Part shown: positions 62,422 through 64,000 of the stretch, in pieces
Numbering within the stretch: the stretch's first letter is position 1
Layout of the letters: every line of letters starts with the position of its first letter
Source: Ideonella sp. MAG2
Lineage (GTDB): Bacteria > Pseudomonadota > Gammaproteobacteria > Burkholderiales > Burkholderiaceae_C
Direction: 5' to 3'
Length of the DNA: 64,000 nucleotides
Assembly (NCBI GenBank): GCA_004359425.1
Contig: PTEU01000002.1
Location: 1,798,680-1,862,679 of the forward strand
Notes under the pieces: generated by a model
The model's input: only the letters and a program-made list of their open reading frames with translations
Databases searched by the model: none
What the model was told of the DNA's origin: nothing
Translations under genes and position numbers: made by a program

Positions 62422-64000
62422 GTGCAAGACTGGGACATCCCCGACCTCTCTGACCCGGGCGACGCCGATGGCGCTGCGCCCGATCCAACGCCGCCTGTCG
62501 CCGAGGCTGGCCGCATTGCAGCCCAGGAGGCGGCTCCCAAGGCTCCCTTGGAAGTGGCCGCAGCCACCACCGCCCCAAAGCCACCCTCCAGTCGCCCCGT
62601 GCCTACGCTGCCACCGGAAGACGCGCTGCCGCCCTCGCCGCCGACTGACAAGCGGTGCGGGTCCTGCAAGAGGCGGGCTTCCGTGCGCAACTGCTGGCCA
62701 GGCCGCTGCAAGACCTCTCCAACCTGCTGCTGCCCGTCATCGCCCTGCTGCGCGATGGAGATGCCTGCGTCATCACGCGCCGCATCTTTTCGCCAGATGG
62801 CGGCGGCACGCACTACGAGATTGTGCTGGCCGGGGTGCGCGGTGCCACCTGCGTGGTACCCGAGGCCGAACTGCTGGACGAATACCTGGGCCATGTGCTG
62901 GCCGCTGCCCCACGCCTGAACCAAGCCACCCGCAGCGACCCATCCGACGCCTTGATCGAACCCGGCAGCCATTGGCTCTGGGGTACGCTGCGCCGCTTTG
63001 CGCCTTATTACCGCTCGGCCATGCTGGCGGCCTTGGTCAGCAATGTGATGATGATGGTGGGCGGGCTGGTGACCTCGGTGGTGTTTGACAAGGTCATTCC
63101 CCATCAAGCCTTTGTCACCCTGTGGACCCTGGCTGCCGGTGCGGCCTTGGCCTTGCTGCTGGACCTGGCGGCCAAGCAGATACGCGCCCACTTGATCGAC
63201 CTCTCTGGCCGCAAGGCCGACCTCATCATCGGCTCGCTGCTGTTCCGCCAGACCTTGGGTGTGCGCATGGAGCACCGCCCGCAATCGTCCGGCGGCTATG
63301 CCCACCACTTGGCGCAGATCGAGACGGTACGCGACTTCTTCACCTCGGCCACGCTGGCCACGCTGTCGGACCTGCCCTTCATCGCCCTGTTTGTGGCCAT
63401 GACCTTCATGATCGGCGGGCCGCTGGGCTGGGTGCTGCTGCTGTCCATCCCCGTCATCCTCATCATCGTGGCCGTCATCCAAGGCTCGCTGCGGCGCTCC
63501 ATGCGCGACAACCTCCACCACCAAACCGACTTGCAAGCCGTGCTGGTGGAAACGGTGGAAGGCTTGGAAGACCTCAAGGCCAGCGGCGCGCAGGGCCGCT
63601 TTCTGCACCGCTATGAAACGGCCACCGCGCAGGCCGCCGAGTCGTCGCTGCGCGCGCGCGCCATCTCCAGTTGGAGCAACAACCTGAGCAGTGCGGCCCA
63701 GCAGGCCGTCACCCTCATCATGCTGGTGTGGGGCGTCTACCTGATCCGCGACGGCATCATCACGGCAGGGGCCTTGATTGGTGCCGTGATGTTCGCCGGC
63801 CGCGCCATTGCCCCGCTGGGCAGCGTGGTGTCGCTGGCCGTGCGCTACCAAGGGGCCAAGGCCGCCATGCAAGCCTTGGACCGGTTGATGCAAATGCCTG
63901 TGGAGCGCGACGAGCAGCGCGCTTATGTGGCCCGCCCGCGTCTCAAGGGCGGTTTGGCGCTGCGGCAGGCCAGCTTTGCCTACCCCGCCACGGGGCACGA
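62422..64000 (+). pseudogene. type I secretion ABC transporter (frameshifted near the start, cut by window end)
   Basis: The GTG at 62422 (QDWDIPDLSDPGDADG) opens a Pro/Ala-rich N-terminus that runs to about 62645. The family sequence then resumes in another frame from about 62655: RVLQEAGFRAQLLARPLQDL (degenerate C39-like domain), then SHWLWGTLRRFAPYYRSAML and six-helix ABC exporter TM segments with VVFDKVIPHQAF and SSGGYAHHLAQIETVRDFF. The end is the beginning of the nucleotide-binding domain (LALRQASFAYPATG) at the window edge. A TGA in the resumed frame at 62646 separates the parts, and about 40 codons of the C39-like region seem missing. LapB/HlyB-type exporter for large RTX adhesins or toxins. 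Confidence 0.8.

Noticed and set aside
62286..63998. 570-codon minus-strand frame at the window end
   Set aside because: Antisense of the ABC exporter and of the glycosyltransferase end; His/Gln/Gly-rich composition typical of shadow frames.
1..64000. CRISPR arrays, rRNA genes, phage integrase or origin of replication
   Set aside because: No regularly spaced short repeats, rRNA signature sequence, integrase or DnaA-box cluster was seen in the window.

Overview
The window is mostly high-GC and looks like a beta-proteobacterial chromosome of the order Burkholderiales (Comamonadaceae or Sphaerotilaceae-like). The markers are a pyruvate dehydrogenase operon whose E3 carries lipoyl domains, a PHB phasin with PhaR-like operators, a CysI/DUF934/CysH/CobA sulfite-reduction cluster, FdxA, RecCBD and the SPINDLY-type glycosyltransferase. 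The family assignment is inference; no rRNA is present.

Layout. 1-2.8 kb: two divergent, paralogous secreted pectin-acetylesterase-like hydrolases. 3.2-10.3 kb: a visibly AT-richer, all-minus-strand block with a FadL-type outer-membrane channel, two alpha/beta hydrolases and two paralogous sterol-desaturase/fatty-acid-hydroxylase proteins. 10.3-16.7 kb: debris of accessory DNA. It holds two 482-bp inverted partial copies of an IS3-family element around an unknown gene, a Hint-like gene cut by one copy, an lpd-like remnant and a GGDEF-EAL gene with a clipped EAL end. 16.8-22.6 kb: aceE-aceF-lpdA. 22.8-29.2 kb: a two-component pair, folD, an M3 oligopeptidase and a glutaredoxin-like gene. 29.2-36.7 kb: MFS, rmuC, a transporter/dehydrogenase fusion, nitroreductase, thioesterase, HDAC-like amidohydrolase, phasin and patatin. 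36.7-40.6 kb: assimilatory sulfite reduction plus ferredoxin. 40.6-42.2 kb: a TPP riboswitch with a TonB receptor, then two tRNA-Asn. 42.3-46.7 kb: two TPR-GGDEF proteins and a helix-hairpin-helix protein. 46.6-56 kb: recC-recB-recD. 56-64 kb: a nonsense-mutated fic gene, a sensor kinase with an exact internal duplication, an RlmN-family enzyme, a GT41-type glycosyltransferase and a type I secretion ATPase cut by the window end.

The most striking feature is not one gene. Many ordinary genes have lost an internal or terminal block, or are fused at a point junction: aceE, lpdA, rmuC, the 2-hydroxyacid dehydrogenase, cysH, the TonB receptor, recB, a patatin against recC, the type I exporter, and probably the 22.8-kb kinase and the glutaredoxin gene. 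One junction (aceE) carries a 34-bp patch identical to folD about 5 kb away. Another (lpdA) carries about 499 bp identical to aceF. A kinase carries a perfect 120-bp tandem copy. Either the genome is undergoing unusual microhomology-type rearrangement, or the assembly is chimeric. This should be settled before any biology is inferred from the broken genes.

If taken at face value, pyruvate dehydrogenase (E1 and E3), PAPS reductase and RecB would all be non-functional, which is hard to reconcile with a healthy aerobic cell and favours artefact for at least part of it.
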